A stretch of 64,000 nucleotides of DNA from Paracentrotus lividus (GCA_940671915.1 CALNVZ010002974.1:39661264-39725263); one strand, 5' to 3'; shown: positions 12,801-25,856, numbered from the stretch's first letter. The notes: generated from the letters alone by a model not told the origin. Made by a program: numbers and translations.

Positions 12801-14304
12801 AGATCAAATTCTCAGAGGTGTCACCCATCTGTTATAGCCACATGACCCACTATCACGATTTGCCAATTGCTAAATAAATTATACATTTCTAATTACTTTA
12901 GTCTCTGTTATCGTTATAAAATCTGATTATTCGTCCGCACACAAATGCTTAATCATTTATTATGTAATATTTGCCGTTTTGGATGTTCAATTTGCCGATT
13001 GACGGTTGATGAAACAGGCTGGTATGTAACGCCTTTTCGATAATTAAATTAAATTTGAGAAATTACACAACCAGAATACGTGTATGGTCTATTCCTCTCT
13101 AATTTGGTGTAGGACACTGACAAATGTCGGTATACTAACTTGGACATCATTATAATTCTATTGTTTTAATGGATCAATGTTTATGAATAAATTAGCAAAG
13201 AAAAGGGAATCTTGTAAAATATATGATATTCAAATCGATCACCTTCCCGTATCCATTGTGCTTCTCTCTAGCTCTCACTCTACATGCTGTGGGAAGTAAA
13301 TGATCAAATTGGTCACATTCTAGGTCCAATTGGGTCATACGCCGTTCCTGGTCAAATGGGGCCGTATCAGATGTTAAAAGTATGGTAACATGTATAGGGT
13401 GTGTGCCCCTCCCCCCCCCCCCCCACCCCATGGCCCCATGATTGAGCTAACTTGACCCTTCTTTTTTAGACGGTGCTTGGCTTGAAAACTGGGGACGGGA
13501 CATCTAACCGACACCATACAGTAATGTCGTATGTTTTCCAGTCTTGCTGGCGATTTAAATTCAGTCTAGCCATTATGACTGGGGTGTAATAGGTCAGTAT
13601 TTTAAAGATGAGTATTTTCACGCAGTGAGACGTGTATTCAAGATCTAGGGCAAGTGATTGCATAAAAGCATGTATGCATCAATAAATTTTATTTTAAAAT
13701 ATGGAACAGTCACACAGACTCCTGACCAACTCTAAAGCGACAATAATTATGATGTCATTTACGTTGATACTGTACATGCTGTAAGGTCGGTTTGATGTCG
13801 AGTGACATGGTCAACTGAGGCTGCTGTTACATTTTGTTTCTTACTGTTGTCTCTTCGTTTTTGTATGTTTTTTTTTTCAACCAATCAGATTGCTACTTTC
13901 ATAGGATAAGAATTATGGCATGTCAATTCTACCAGGAAAATATAAAATCAGATGCTTCATTTTTGTTCAAAGGAACTTCCTGTGGAAATCTTTCAAACAA
14001 GAAAAAAATGTGTTTTGTACCATATTTTCGCCAAAATATATCTTAACCATTCTCTCCTCTCCTTTCATATTTTTGTTCATCCGACCTGCTGAAAGTACAA
14101 CCATAGTGGGTCACTGACTAATGACCACAGCTCCTTACTGACCAAATGATCCTTTATTAAAGTATTACATCGGAATTACATCGTATGCCCATCTCTTCAC
14201 ACAATCCATACTTATTAGTTTATAAAGATGGACACCTCTCCATCTACTTAGCTATATACCCTTAATGCATGTCGTCCTTTCTAATGGCGTCAGGAGAGAG
14301 ATAA
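9860..14304. other. Non-coding stretch without a gene
   Basis: AT-rich. It contains TTTG units at about 10790-10825, the AC repeat, a GAATTT run at 11140-11171, CT-rich sequence at about 12240-12340, and a weak tRNA-like segment on the minus strand at about 11440-11530 (B-box-like word GATTCGATTCC). No exon recognised. Confidence 0.6.
10926..11107. repeat. (AC)n microsatellite
   Basis: About 180 bp of CA/CACA units with interruptions. It creates artificial His-Thr-rich open frames on the plus strand and Val-Cys-rich frames on the minus strand. Confidence 0.95.
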
Positions 14305-15110
14305 GTGGTTAACGCCCTGACAATAATACAGAACTGATGGAAATCAATTAGCGAGTCATTCGCCTCACCTGCAACTGCCAAAGACTGTTTCTCCTTAAGT
14401 TTACAGTGATGGTTGACTTTACAAAGGCGGAGCTTTGACACTCTGGGTGTCCAATAGGGGACGATAAGGAGGTAAAAAGGGGTAAAGGAGTATGAAGGGG
14501 GTAAGATAGGGGGTAACTGCTTGGGAGTATGAGGAGAAGTAAGAGATATCCTCTCCTCGTCCTATAGCACAATGACGGTTCCAGAGGCAAACTTGATGTT
14601 ATAAAGAAAGAATGTTAATGTAACTACTGTAATTTGATAGCTCGAAAGATATTTCTAGTTATATTGCCAAGATGATAGTAATCTACGAATAGATGGAATC
14701 CCATTAATATCTTATACTTCACGGTTTCACATTATCAACCCCGCTTGCAATGATTAATCTCATTTTTCCAATGGTCAGGTCAGTCAGAGTTTTGTTTTTA
14801 GCAGAAAGTAATATAGGGGAATTTAAAGGTACATTGTGGTGGAGTCGTGTTTAAAAACAATTATAAAAACAGAGCAGGATGCAGTTCAAAATATGGCTGG
14901 AAAATTGAAGTTACAAAGGAAGCCAAATTCACCAAGTATAGAATAAAATAAAAATTATAAATAGACTACATACTACATTTCCATTACTGAAATGGGGTTT
15001 ATTGTGTAGGCCTATAATTATTCTTTTAGCATTATATGATTTTTATACAAGAAGACAAATAAAAATTGAAATCTTAAGATATCAATGGAAATTGAGAAAT
15101 TATAACTGTT
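14305..15110 (+). repeat. Inverted duplication, arm A
   Basis: Reverse-complementary to 25061-25856 at high identity with scattered substitutions and small indels. Shared landmarks include GATATCAATGGAAATTGA, GTACCCC/TACCTCC-type tracts and GGACAC..TCAAGCTCCGC. Arm A runs straight into the 4.2-kb insertion that is absent from the mirror copy. Confidence 0.85.
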
Positions 15111-15854
15111 TATGCCCTTGGTCACATATCGTCGTACTTGCACGTGCGTGCTGTCACGTGCAAAACGTGGGCAAAATTTGGAAAAAATCGTAACGTCACC
15201 GTAACGTGGTGAGTACCGACTCGGTACGGGAATTTGGTGTGCGCGAGACACGACGCAGAACTTTTAGTGAGGAGGACTTTCGCTGCGTGCGGGCTAAGTT
15301 CGAGCTAAGATTTGCCGCACGTGCGACGCACGCACGCCCCTCGGCACTGAAGCAACGCACAATCGCGGCCGACTCCGTAAGTCTTTTAGATAGTTTGCGG
15401 CAAGTCATTACTGTAGCGACGGCGCACTTGGCACGTGCGTGCTGCGCACTGGGAAAGGCGTTGCCACACGTTACTTTGCTCTTGCTCATTCAACTGTTGA
15501 ATTGAGCACAGCAGAACTTCGGCGGGGATCGTACGGACTTAAGCAAGTGCTCCGCACTTACAACGAGCGCGTTGTGCGCACGTGATTTTATGAGCCGACG
15601 TACGTTTCGTATTCAATATTATGTATATATAAAAATATACCTAGTATGTTATATAAAATATAATTATATAATAGTAGTATGTACATGTTGTATATACGGA
15701 CTCTAAAAACTGAAGTGCTGTTTTTAGCTCTTCAAGTGCTGAAATCCAGCACTTTTTAGGTTGCTTGCATAGTGACTGCACTCTAAAGTGCTGTTTAACT
15801 GCACCTAAAGTTGCTGTTTTAAGCACTTTCACGTGAGCTTGAACTTTCAGCAAA

Positions 15855-15955
15855 AATGGGCAAAACGGCGTGACTTCGTTGGGAATTCGAACCTGGGTCC
15901 CCTGCAATGAGAAGCGCTGACGAGCACGTTAGACCAAATTCACATCTCAGCGGTT
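15855..15955 (-). repeat. tRNA-like module, minus strand
   Basis: Read on the minus strand, an A-box-like TTTGGTCTAACGTGCTCG is followed about 40 bases later by AGGTTCGAATTCCC, a B-box match. T-runs follow downstream on the same strand (near 15850), as a pol III terminator would. Stem pairing is poor, so it is probably a tRNA-derived promoter remnant rather than a functional tRNA. Confidence 0.5.
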
Positions 15956-16034
15956 GCTAGCAGATCAATATTGTTCATGATGAACTTTCTTAAAATTGCC
16001 ATAAATCATGCTACTATGCTGTCATAATAAAGCC

Positions 16035-16140
16035 AGTTAGCGAGACTCCGTTGGTCCTATTTGGTAACGTCAGCGGTACTCTTCCATGTCAAGGTGAACG
16101 CCGGTTCGAAATCCCCATACCCGACGCATGAAAACATTTT
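16035..16140 (+). repeat. tRNA-like module, plus strand
   Basis: An A-box-like ATTTGGTAACGTCAGCGG and a B-box GCCGGTTCGAAATCCCC are followed by a run of eight T at about 16137-16144. It is the plus-strand counterpart of 15855-15955, diverging from it across about 80 bp. Confidence 0.5.
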
Positions 16141-16225
16141 TTTTCGTTAATAAAATTAGCACTTGGGTAAAGTGCTAAAACAGCACTTCAGTGCTGATTT
16201 AGCACTTCAAGTGCAGTCACTATAC

Positions 16226-17532
16226 CTCTCACGAACGCTGGTAAAAAAATGCATATTAAAACCAGTTTGGTTAAAATATTAGACCAATAATGTATTAAAA
16301 AGAAAAGTTGGTTAAAAAACAAGTTGGTTAAACGTGAAAAAGCCATGGTTGGTTTAAAAAAGCCATTCAATTTTAAACAATAGTAGGTTAAAAAAAATTG
16401 GTCACGTGAAGAAAAACAACCAATGGGAAACGGGGATTTAAACAAGATACGCGCTCCGCTCCTCGCGCTAGAAATCTTGCGATTTTGGATTATACCACGG
16501 TGCACAATGAATAGGCATTCATTGTGCACGTAATTTTGTTTCGCGACGCAACGAGGTTACATAGCTGACTGCTGGTCTGGCTGGGACCATCTTGCAATCT
16601 GATCAAAGTGTATTGGTAGGTAGAAATGACTTGAAGAGTATAGGACTGTGATAATAGGACTAACATGCATTATGTTTTTGGGACTACAGGCCAGTACGGT
16701 TCTAATTATTTCGGTTGAGACGTTAGGACCCCTAGCGTTAACTTAGGTATTAAAACTTGCCTGAAATTTATGCAGCTCGGTGTTAGAATCTAAATACTTC
16801 GCTCATCCAACCAGCTTGGTCTCGGACTAAGTCTTGAGGTCAAATATTTAGTTGGCTAAATATTAGAACTAACGTTAGAACCCATCACTTGCATCTAAAT
16901 TTAGCCTAAACATTTTTAGACCTATCGATTATAGTCCAATGAGGCCTAACTTGAACTGGTTTAAGAGTGATGACCTTGGAATGCTAAACGTAGAATCTAG
17001 GCCAGCATCTTCGTTTCTATATTCTAGATCTATAATTAGATCCAGTTAGATCTCAGATACTGCTAGATTGTAGACCTAACGTCTGAACCGAAGTAATGAT
17101 ATTGTACCTGAATTACTGGAACAAATACTTAGGCTACTGTAGGCCTACCTGTTTAGACCAACAAATAATGCAATTAGTCTAATAATACAGGCATAACTTT
17201 TCATGTTATTTTGTAAGCGCAAAGTACTTTGATCAATTGTCAAAAGGCCGGGTCCAGTCTGGTCTATCGCTTGTATTTTTTTTAACCAACCATGATGTAT
17301 TAAAAAAAGAAATTAACCAAATTAAGTATTAAAAATTTAACCCAACTAGGGTTGGTTTAAAAAATATTTTAACCAACTTTTTTAATAAAGTTTTAATACA
17401 TAAATTCGTTAAATTTTAACCGCACTTGGGTTGGTTTAACGCGTTTAACCAAACAGTTGGTAAGTTCATATTTGATGAACGCTTTGGTTAAATTTTGGCC
17501 GGTTGGTTAAAATTTTTCTGAGAGTGGTACGA
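16226..17532. mobile_element. GGTTAAA-repeat element nested in the AGTGCTG element
   Basis: Both ends consist of many copies of TTGGTTAAA and its complement TTTAACCAA, with near-inverted edges (CTCTCACGAACG and TTTTTCTGAGAG). It interrupts the right arm of the AGTGCTG element between GTGCAGTCACTATAC and the terminal AGCACTTCAG block. The middle (about 16600-17200) is unique-looking AT-rich DNA without an open gene. Confidence 0.55.
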
Positions 17533-19340
17533 GCACCCATAAATTCAGCACTTCAGTTTTAGAGTGTGTATGTCTCAATATTGCACAAGAATCCCTCACC
17601 TATCAAAAAGTATGCAAGCATTGCATTTTTTAAATTGAATTATTTATTTTTATTTTATTTTTAATGAGTCCTTTATGATATTACATGTCATTGATGGCAC
17701 CTGACTATTGTCGAACTATTTTTGTATGCCTGAAATAAAGAAATCTTCAACATGAGAACAGTTAGATGACTTGAACAAGTATTTCTTAAAAACAAATGCC
17801 CCCCCCCAAAAAAAAAAAAAAAATAAATAAATAAATTTATTGCGGGAGGTGGGTCAATTATCAATAAATGAAAACTTAAAACATGTTTCATACTTCTCAG
17901 CAAAAAAATGTTTACAAAAGAGATATACGCTAGACAGCAAAACATATGAAATTTAATTTTAACGTTGACAAAAGACCATTTAGTCCCTGTATTGCAAATA
18001 CTGTTTATTGCAACTTTATTCCACAAATCATAGTCAATCTATTAACAATGAAATTATGTTGTAGTTTACAACAACAATATTTTTTTTTGGGTAAAATTTG
18101 TATTATATTTTGCTGGATGAATGACTAAATGACGTGCTTGTCATTTTGGGCACGTTATCAATCCGATACCTCGCATAAAGATGTTCCCCCCTTGGTGACC
18201 TCCTTTTTTATTTGATATTTGATAATTATAGACTGATGATCCAAGCATCGTAAAAACAGTTAACTTATTCCAATATTAAATTTGCAAAAAGCCGAAACAT
18301 TTCAACAGGATTCGAATAAACAATAAACGTAAACAATATTCATTTTACGATTGTTATTACTTTTTACTTGATAAATTCATCTCCAAATTTTCTTTCTTGT
18401 TTTTTCTTCTTTTTTTCCTTGGGTAAGCCTCTTAGTCAATAGATTTTTCGTGGAACAAAATCATGATACAAGTTTTCAAGTTTCTCCCGGAAACTGTTTT
18501 GATGTTTCGCTATACATGAAATGAAAACTCGCCAAAATTACCATCAAACTGTCAAAGTAAAAAGAAAACAAAAAACAACAACAACAACAACTCGAAGAAG
18601 AATAAATTTGTTTCTAGCGTTGCTTAAATTGAGTCTTACATTGCAAAAAACAGGTTTAATGCAATCTTTTGATGTACATCTCCATTACAAACGGCGTAAA
18701 GAATCTTTCTTCTCTAGCTCTATAGAGAAGGTGGTTCGTTTTTTACTATGCCATTTTTGAAAAAGACAAAATTTCAATTCATAACTTATACCAAACAAAA
18801 TGTATAGGAATTGTTTGTAAAAAAGAAAAGTCATGTGTATCAGCTATGATGGCAATACTTGTGATGGTATAGGTTTTATATCAGTTTATTAGTATACTGA
18901 TTATGATATCATAATATGATAATATAATAAATTAATCTAAAATGAATAAATATAATAATACAAATATATACATTATTCACCAAAAATATCGAGATCAAAA
19001 AACTTACGTTCATCGCACTTGGCACGGACTTACAACATGCGCGTGAGTACGTGAGGTGCACATTGTAAGCACGGCTCCGTACGAAATAACGATTCAAACG
19101 ACGGAGATCGTAGCGTTACAAGCACGTACAGCTCACTTACAACGTGCAGCTAAAGTGCGATCACACAACGCGCCCATTACCATACATGGTGTCCAGCCAC
19201 GGTACTTACACCTTGCGCATCCGTGCGTGACGTACTCGCACCGTGCGCTTGCTTCCCATCCCGTTTTTCAGACGTGACGAACCGTAGCCTCCCCAAAAAG
19301 TCGGCCGAAACGTCGGCGGCTTGTGACCGGCTTCGCTGTG

Positions 19341-20943
19341 ACTGAAAATAAAAAGGTTAATATCAAAATTAAACATAATTACAATTGTGAGGGACAGAAC
19401 CTGGAACATGTTAGTGTTCGTCGATATTCTTCCAGATGACTATTCGGGACCCCCCCGTCCATATTGATTACGTATTAATTCTAATCATCTATTCATCTTG
19501 GGTTGCGTAATGGGTTTGACGGAAGGACTATTTCGCCTGCTGACGTAAGTCCAAGGGGAATCCGCGCGAAAATTGAGAGGAAATTGCATTCCGGGTGGAT
19601 AATGAAACTTTGATTTGAATTCCTTATATCAGATGTGGAATCTGTTCCCATCTTTTGATTTCTCTTTTTTATTTTATGTCTTTCATTTTGTTAATTTTGA
19701 TCATCTGTATACGAAGAATAGTTTGATATTTAGCAATAGTGACCGGAGTGACTTATCATTTAGGTTCGTGTGAGAAGGTCACAAGAAATACATGAACCGT
19801 TTGAGCTTAGTGTTTTTTATTACAAAATCAAAATGCTCCCTTCTGCTCATTATTCCCATCCAGAGGTGTTAATTCTTGTTTTTCTATTCTATAAGTCATT
19901 CTATAAAGATATATTTCATTATGAGTTATCAGTATTTTGATTCTCTTTTGCTCAACCGAGATGAAATTGATCTGATTATCAAGAGGGATATGGTGAACTT
20001 GTGACCGATCATGGCACATGAACCAAACTGTTTTGAAACAAAGCAATGGATACAGTTTCATAACCAAAATATACCCTCGAAGACAAAACAGTTTTAACCA
20101 TGTTAATTATAGTTTCGGCGCCTGTAGGTAGAAATAGATATTTTGCATTTTGTGATTACGTTTAATATCCTTTAAATTCCGGTGTTTGCTGAGTCTCTTT
20201 AGCGACTTTCTCCTTTGTGATAAATGAAATGATTTAACAAAAATTAAAATGTAGAACACTGTATTTTTATTAATCGGTGTGGAGAATTCCGTTTTGGTGT
20301 CTGTTCAAGTGCATGTGGCTAATTATCTTCTACCGTAAAACCGTTTTGCACGTACATGATACTTTTCTTGCTAACTGCACGATTCGTTTGAGCGCAATTT
20401 ATGAGGGAAATTTTAAATAGTCCTTTCAATTTATTGAAAACATGTTCCTCGGATATTGTTACAAAATGTATTATCAATTGTTGTGTCATGGTTGAGTGAG
20501 CATACTTTGAAATCAAGCAATTCAATCAGCAAGAAATGCTAAAATTCACTGATAATGGGTGATTCAAATTTACTCCGTGACCTGAACAATGACAATTTCG
20601 CCTTTTATATTTGCTTAATCCATCAATGACTCAATGAATCAATTTTTTTCCACGTACAGACTTTTATTTCTCACTTAACTTGAACAAATATATCGTGTCT
20701 TGAAGCCTAGTTCATCATGGTTAGCATTAGATTATAATTACAGTCGTCGTTTAAGACCCTAGGTAAGTGTGAAGTGATTGACACGGAGGCGTGCTTATAC
20801 AAACGAGACAATTTGAGTTCAGTTGCTTGAAGAGTAGATTACCAAAATGGGCTAAATCCACTTTTAAAAAAATCAGAGAAAAGTGCATATTATTTTTGTT
20901 GTTACATTTTGTACATGTGCTATGGAAAAGTGATAGAAAAGCG
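19341..20943 (+). repeat. Inverted duplication, arm B
   Basis: Reverse-complementary to 23420-25060. A 68-codon frame on the minus strand here (20319-20525) recurs with its first 36 codons identical on the plus strand at 23846-24052, which makes the mirror relation plain. The frame itself has no family resemblance. Confidence 0.85.
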
Positions 20944-21091
20944 TGCATTTTTTTTTTTTTTTTTTTTTTTAAATATATATTTGCTCTCAAAATTTAGGTT
21001 AAATTTTTGTTCAGAGGAGGGTATTTACTCGAACCAAATGTTCGGACATCAATAACTCAATTTTTCATCAAAGTGGATTTAGCCCCTTTGG
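20842..21091. mobile_element. Short hairpin element
   Basis: The left edge CCAAAATGGGCTAAATCCAC and the right edge GTGGATTTAGCCCCTTTGG are inverted. The ~250 bp between them contain a poly-T tract (about 20949-20970). The inverted-duplication boundary falls inside it. Confidence 0.5.
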
Positions 21092-23394
21092 AATCAATCT
21101 CAACATTACTCAACATTCTTATCTGTCACGCACACAATCTTCCCAGGCAGGTAAGGCATCATGAACTTATCAAAATCTGTCTGATCATCTACCGGCTCTG
21201 TTGATAACCGCTAGGAGATATGGAAGTGATCTGATATAAACGTGTGCGTGTAAAACAAAGGATGTGGAGAAGAGGGGGGGGGTATCAAGGGAGTGTTGGG
21301 TTCAGCTCATTCGGAGATCATGTGACGTCCATCAATTCTAACTAGGAATTAAATTTTCATTTCAATGCAAACTAGAATTTCTGTCGGCATGGCATTTTTG
21401 TCCGGAATGTCGATTTGAAAACATTTTCTGAGTACGTTCACGCGTCGGCATGTTTTATCTGATTTTATATTGCACTGCAATATTATTATTTTTATAAACA
21501 ATTTATTCAAATTTTCATGAATGTTAACAATGGTATTTTTCAATCTTACTTGCAGCAATTCAAATGTGAATATTTCAGCAAATTTCATCTTCTTGTGGAG
21601 ATTTCAGCAAAATACAAAATCAAAATGCTCTCCAAACTCACGGCACTTGTTCATATTTTTGATTTGATAAATGATACTTAAATGTTTGTTTATTTTGAAT
21701 TAGAGAATGATTGAAGTAAGCAATTATCAATTCTAGTTGTAAACTTAAGAGATAGAGGAGCGCCTACCATTCTACTCAAAGCGAACGCTCCCATTTACTC
21801 TGTTGGACAGTTTCACTTTATTTTTCTTGTATTGTGGCGAGCAACTACCCTTTCAAGAAATGATCAATTTGATTGAGTACGCTCAACAGTCTGAGATTTT
21901 TCAAGAAATAGGGATAACTTATTGGCAAAGGTAAAAAATAAGTCCTTCACTGAATCAATTCGAAAAGCCTGGTTCAGTAACATATTCCTGTACAATATGG
22001 CCAATTTTGAGCCCGAACGCTCATGGTCAAAAGTCTGCTCCTCATGACGCATATTATATTACACTTTAATGACTCACATCACGGTTTTTTAAAAAGGTTG
22101 AATTCTCAGCTTCCATTAATGGTATATTATTTCAATTGGTTAAAAAAGTCCTGTCACTTTGAACTATTATAAGGGATTTTTTTCTCTGTTGGTCAATGTT
22201 TACGCAAATCTACATTGCATATCGCATAGAAAATAGGCGATACGGCGTCTTGGCGAGATCTCTTGGTTTTGGAAGCATCAATCTATGTAATACGGTTCTG
22301 ATTACAACTTCAGCACATCATGGATATAGCTTTCCCAAATGTCTTTTTCCCTCCATCTGTCTGAAGCACTACTAATTAAAACCAATAGAAAAGTTCATAA
22401 ATTTCTTTCAATCCTCAACGCAGTATTTGCTCCATACCGGACGGGGGATATCCATTCGGATGCCAGGGAGTCTTCTTACGCGAGTTTTTGTTATTGCAGC
22501 CAGCTGTGATAGATTTCGCGCTTCTCAGCCGTATTCCAACGTCACTTTGTTGCGTCTGGCCTCTTAGATTAATGGACGCGTCTTGGTTTTAATTACGATT
22601 TAATGCCACACTATTTGGTATACGTTAACTTTACATTTTACATGAGTAAGATTGATATGTGAATAGTTAAGTAATGATTTGTACAACTATAATAATGCAG
22701 ATTGCCTTTTTATATTATGTTCCTGCAAAAATGTCGGTATCCCACGTATCATCAAAGAATAGCCATGACTTTCTCAGTAGATCCCATTTCAAATCTATCA
22801 TTATTATTTTTTTTTTAAATGCATTTAAGCCATTATTCTTTATCTAGGCCATACATTAATTCTATTTTGTCTGGATTCCCCCTCTTTTTTCCCCGTCTCT
22901 GTATTTCTCTCTCGTTCCTTTCTTTTCTTTCCGTATTAAATGTATTAGGACAACTACCTCTGGACAATTCCCAGGACACTACCCCCTTAAATAAGGTGTC
23001 TTGGGAGTTTTCCTAAAAGCCCCCTTTCTCTTTCTGTTTGTCTGACTATTGAGTCCTCGTTTGTACCATACCAAGTTTTATCGGGCACAGCATCCTCTTT
23101 CTAGCCGAAATGTATTTTACAATAATTAAGTCATTCGATGAAAGAGCGATAACCACCCATTAATATCATAAGCATGATAGGAGTAGGATATCTAATGAAA
23201 ATAAATAGAGCAATGTGTAAATATGAAGTATAAATGCGAAGACAATATCATTTAAGAACTACATTCTCTAACCGGAACATATTCTTAAAAGTGTTAGCTA
23301 TTTAATATGCCAAAGACTCAGTTTGAGATATTGGAAAGGAGCTGGGTGGGATAGGGATCACTTCCTTCCATTTCACCGCCCCCCCCCAGACGGG
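21092..23394. other. Spacer between duplication arms, no gene
   Basis: AT-rich, with short frames only. A few AGGACAAC/GGACAATTCCC words at 22945-23015 belong to the degenerate repeat described at 9610-9850. Nothing else recognised. Confidence 0.55.
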
Positions 23395-23419
23395 NNNNNN
23401 NNNNNNNNNNNNNNNNNNN
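23395..23419. other. Assembly gap (25 N)
   Basis: Exactly 25 undetermined bases, located precisely where the inverted copy begins. A fixed-length gap here suggests a join of uncertain size. Confidence 1.
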
Positions 23420-25060
23420 TTCTATCACTTTTCCATAGGCACATGTACAAAATGTAACAAACAAAAATAATATGCACTTTTCTCTGATTTTTTTAAAAGT
23501 GGATTTAGCCCATTTTGTAATCTACTCTTCAAGCAACTGAACTCAAGAATTGTCTCGTTTGTATAGGCACGCCTCCGTGTCAATCACTTCACACTTACCT
23601 TAGGGTCTTAATCATACGACTGTAATTATAATCTAATGCTAAACCATGATGAACTAGGCTTCAAGACACGATATATTTTGTTCAAGTTAAAGTGAGAAAT
23701 TAAAGTCTGTACTGTGTGAAAAATGAATTGATTCATTGAGTCATTGATGAGTAAGCAAATATTAAAAGGCGAAATTGTCATTGTTCAGGTCACGGGAGTA
23801 AATTTGAATCACCCATTATCAGTGAATTTTAGCATTTCTTGCTGATTGAATTGCTTGATTTCAAAGTATGCTCACTCAACCATGACACAACAATTGATAA
23901 TACATTTTGTAACAATATCCGAGGAACATGTTTTCAATAAATTGAAAGGACTTTGTAATTTTAAAATTTCCCCTCATAAATTGTGCTCAACGAATCGTGC
24001 AGTAGCAAGAAAAGTATCATGTACGTGCAAACGGTTTTACGGTAGAAGATAATTTAGCCACATGCACTTGAACAGACACCAGAAACGGAATTCTCCACAC
24101 CGATTAATAAAAATACAGTGTTCTACATTTTTTTTAATTTTGTTAAAATCATTTTCATTTATCACAAAGGAGAAAGTCGCTAAAGAGACTCAGCAAACAC
24201 CGGAATTTAAAGGATATTAAAACGTAATCACAAAATGCAAAATATCTATTTCTACCTACAGGCGCCGAAACTATAATTAACATGGTTAAAACTGTTTTGT
24301 CTTCGAGGGTATATTTTGTTATGAAACTGTATCCATTGCTTTGTCTATCAAACAGTTTTGGTTCATGTGCCATGATCGGTCACAAGTTCACCATTCATCC
24401 CTCTTGATAATCAGATCAATTTCATCTCGGTTGAGCAAAAGAGAATCAAAATACTGATAACTCATAATGAAATATATCTTATAGAATGACTTATAGAATA
24501 GAAAACAAGAATTAACACCTCTGGATGGGAATAATGACGCAGAGAGGAGCATTTTGATTTTGTAATAAAAAACACTAAGCTCAAACGGTTCATGTATTTC
24601 TGTGACCTTCTCACGAACCTAAATGATAAGTCACTCCGGTCACTATTGCTAAATATCAAACTATTCTTCGTATACAGATGATCAAAATAACAAAATGAAA
24701 GACATAAATAAAAAAAGAGAAATCAAAAGATGGGAACAGATTCCACATCTGATATAAGGAATTCAAATCAAAGTTTCATTATCCACCCGGAATGCAATTT
24801 CCCTCTCAATTTTCGCGCGGATTCCCCTTGGACTACGTCAAGCAGGCGAATATAGCCTTCCGTCAAACCCATTGACGCAACCCAAGATGAATAGATGATT
24901 AGAATTAACGTAGTCAAATGGAGCGGGGGGGGGGGGGGGGGGGGGGTCCCGAATAGTCATCTGGAAGAATATCGACGAACACTAACATGTCCAGTTCTGT
25001 CCCTCACAATTGTAATTATGTTTTTTTTTTAATTTTGATATTAACCTTTTTATTTTCATG
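23420..25060 (-). repeat. Inverted duplication, mirror of arm B
   Basis: The reverse complement of 19341-20943, with scattered substitutions, small indels and an expanded G-run (24925-24946) where arm B has a short C-run. The divergence is of the order expected between haplotypes of a highly heterozygous animal. Confidence 0.85.
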
Positions 25061-25856
25061 TCACATGCGTAACAGTTTATTTTGTCAATTTCCATTGATA
25101 TCTTAAGATTTCAATTTTTTATTTGTCTCTGTATAAAAATCATATAATGCTAAAAGAATAACTTATAGGCTATCACAATAACCCATTTCAGTAATGGAAA
25201 TGTAGTATGTAGTCTATTATAATTTTTATTTTATTTTTTATACTGGTGAATTTGGCTTCCTTTGTAATTCAATTTTCCAGCCATATTTTGAACTTGCATT
25301 GCTTGTTTTAAATTGTTTTAAACACGACTTCACACAATGTACACTTTAATATTCCACCTATATATTTCTGTAAAAACAAAACTCTGAACTGACCTGACCA
25401 TTGGAAAAATGAGATTAATCATTGCAAGGGGTTGATAATGAAACGTGAAAGTATAGATATTAATGGATTCCATCTATTCGTAGATTACTATCATCTTGGC
25501 ATTTAACTAGAATATATCTTTCGAGTATCAAATTACAGTAGTTGCATTAACTTCTTTCTTTATAACATCAAGTTTGCCTCTGGAACCGGTCATTGTGTAT
25601 AGGAGAGGAGAGGATATCTTACTTCCTCATACTCCCAAGCCAGTACCCCTATCTTACCCCCTTCATACTCCTTTTACCCCCTTTTTACCTCCTTATCGTC
25701 CCCTATTGGACACCCGAGGTGTCAAGCTCCGCTTTGTAAAGTCAACCATCACTTGTAAACTTAAGAAGAAAACAGTCTTGGCAGTGAGGTGAGGGAATGA
25801 CTGCTAATTTGATTTCCCATCAGTCTGTATTATTGTCAGGGCTGTTAACACTTGCT
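25061..25856 (-). repeat. Inverted duplication, mirror of arm A
   Basis: The reverse complement of 14305-15110, joined directly to the arm-B mirror without the 4.2-kb insertion. Similarity stops near GGGCTGTTAACACTT at about 25856. Confidence 0.85.

Larger units (their letters stand above)
15697..17570. mobile_element. AGTGCTG-type inverted-repeat element
   Basis: The left end ACTCTAAAAACTGAAGTGCT and the right end AGCACTTCAGTTTTAGAGT are inverted copies. The word AGTGCTG and its complement recur through both arms, and GTGACTGCAC/GTGCAGTCAC pairs mark matching inner positions. Each arm holds a tRNA-like segment, one on each strand, pointing away from each other. The right arm is split by the element at 16226-17532. 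No protein-coding frame. Confidence 0.65.
15111..19340. mobile_element. ~4.2-kb insertion absent from the mirror copy
   Basis: In the mirror copy (25061 region) arms A and B are joined with only a few bases between AACTGTT and TGAAAATAAAAAGG. Here about 4.2 kb intervenes. Both edges (15120-15610 and 19010-19335) are unusually GC-rich and full of GCACGTGCGTG-like words with many CpGs, unlike the AT-rich surroundings. The exact ends and target duplication cannot be settled by eye because the junction words (GTCAC/GTGAC) are short and varied. Two smaller elements are nested within it (15697-17570 and 16226-17532). No transposase frame is visible, so it is either non-autonomous or decayed. Confidence 0.6.

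Noticed and set aside
20319-20525. A 68-codon frame closely shared with 23846-24052, which could look like a conserved gene
   Set aside because: The similarity is explained by the inverted duplication of the whole segment, non-coding parts included, and the second copy is frameshifted.
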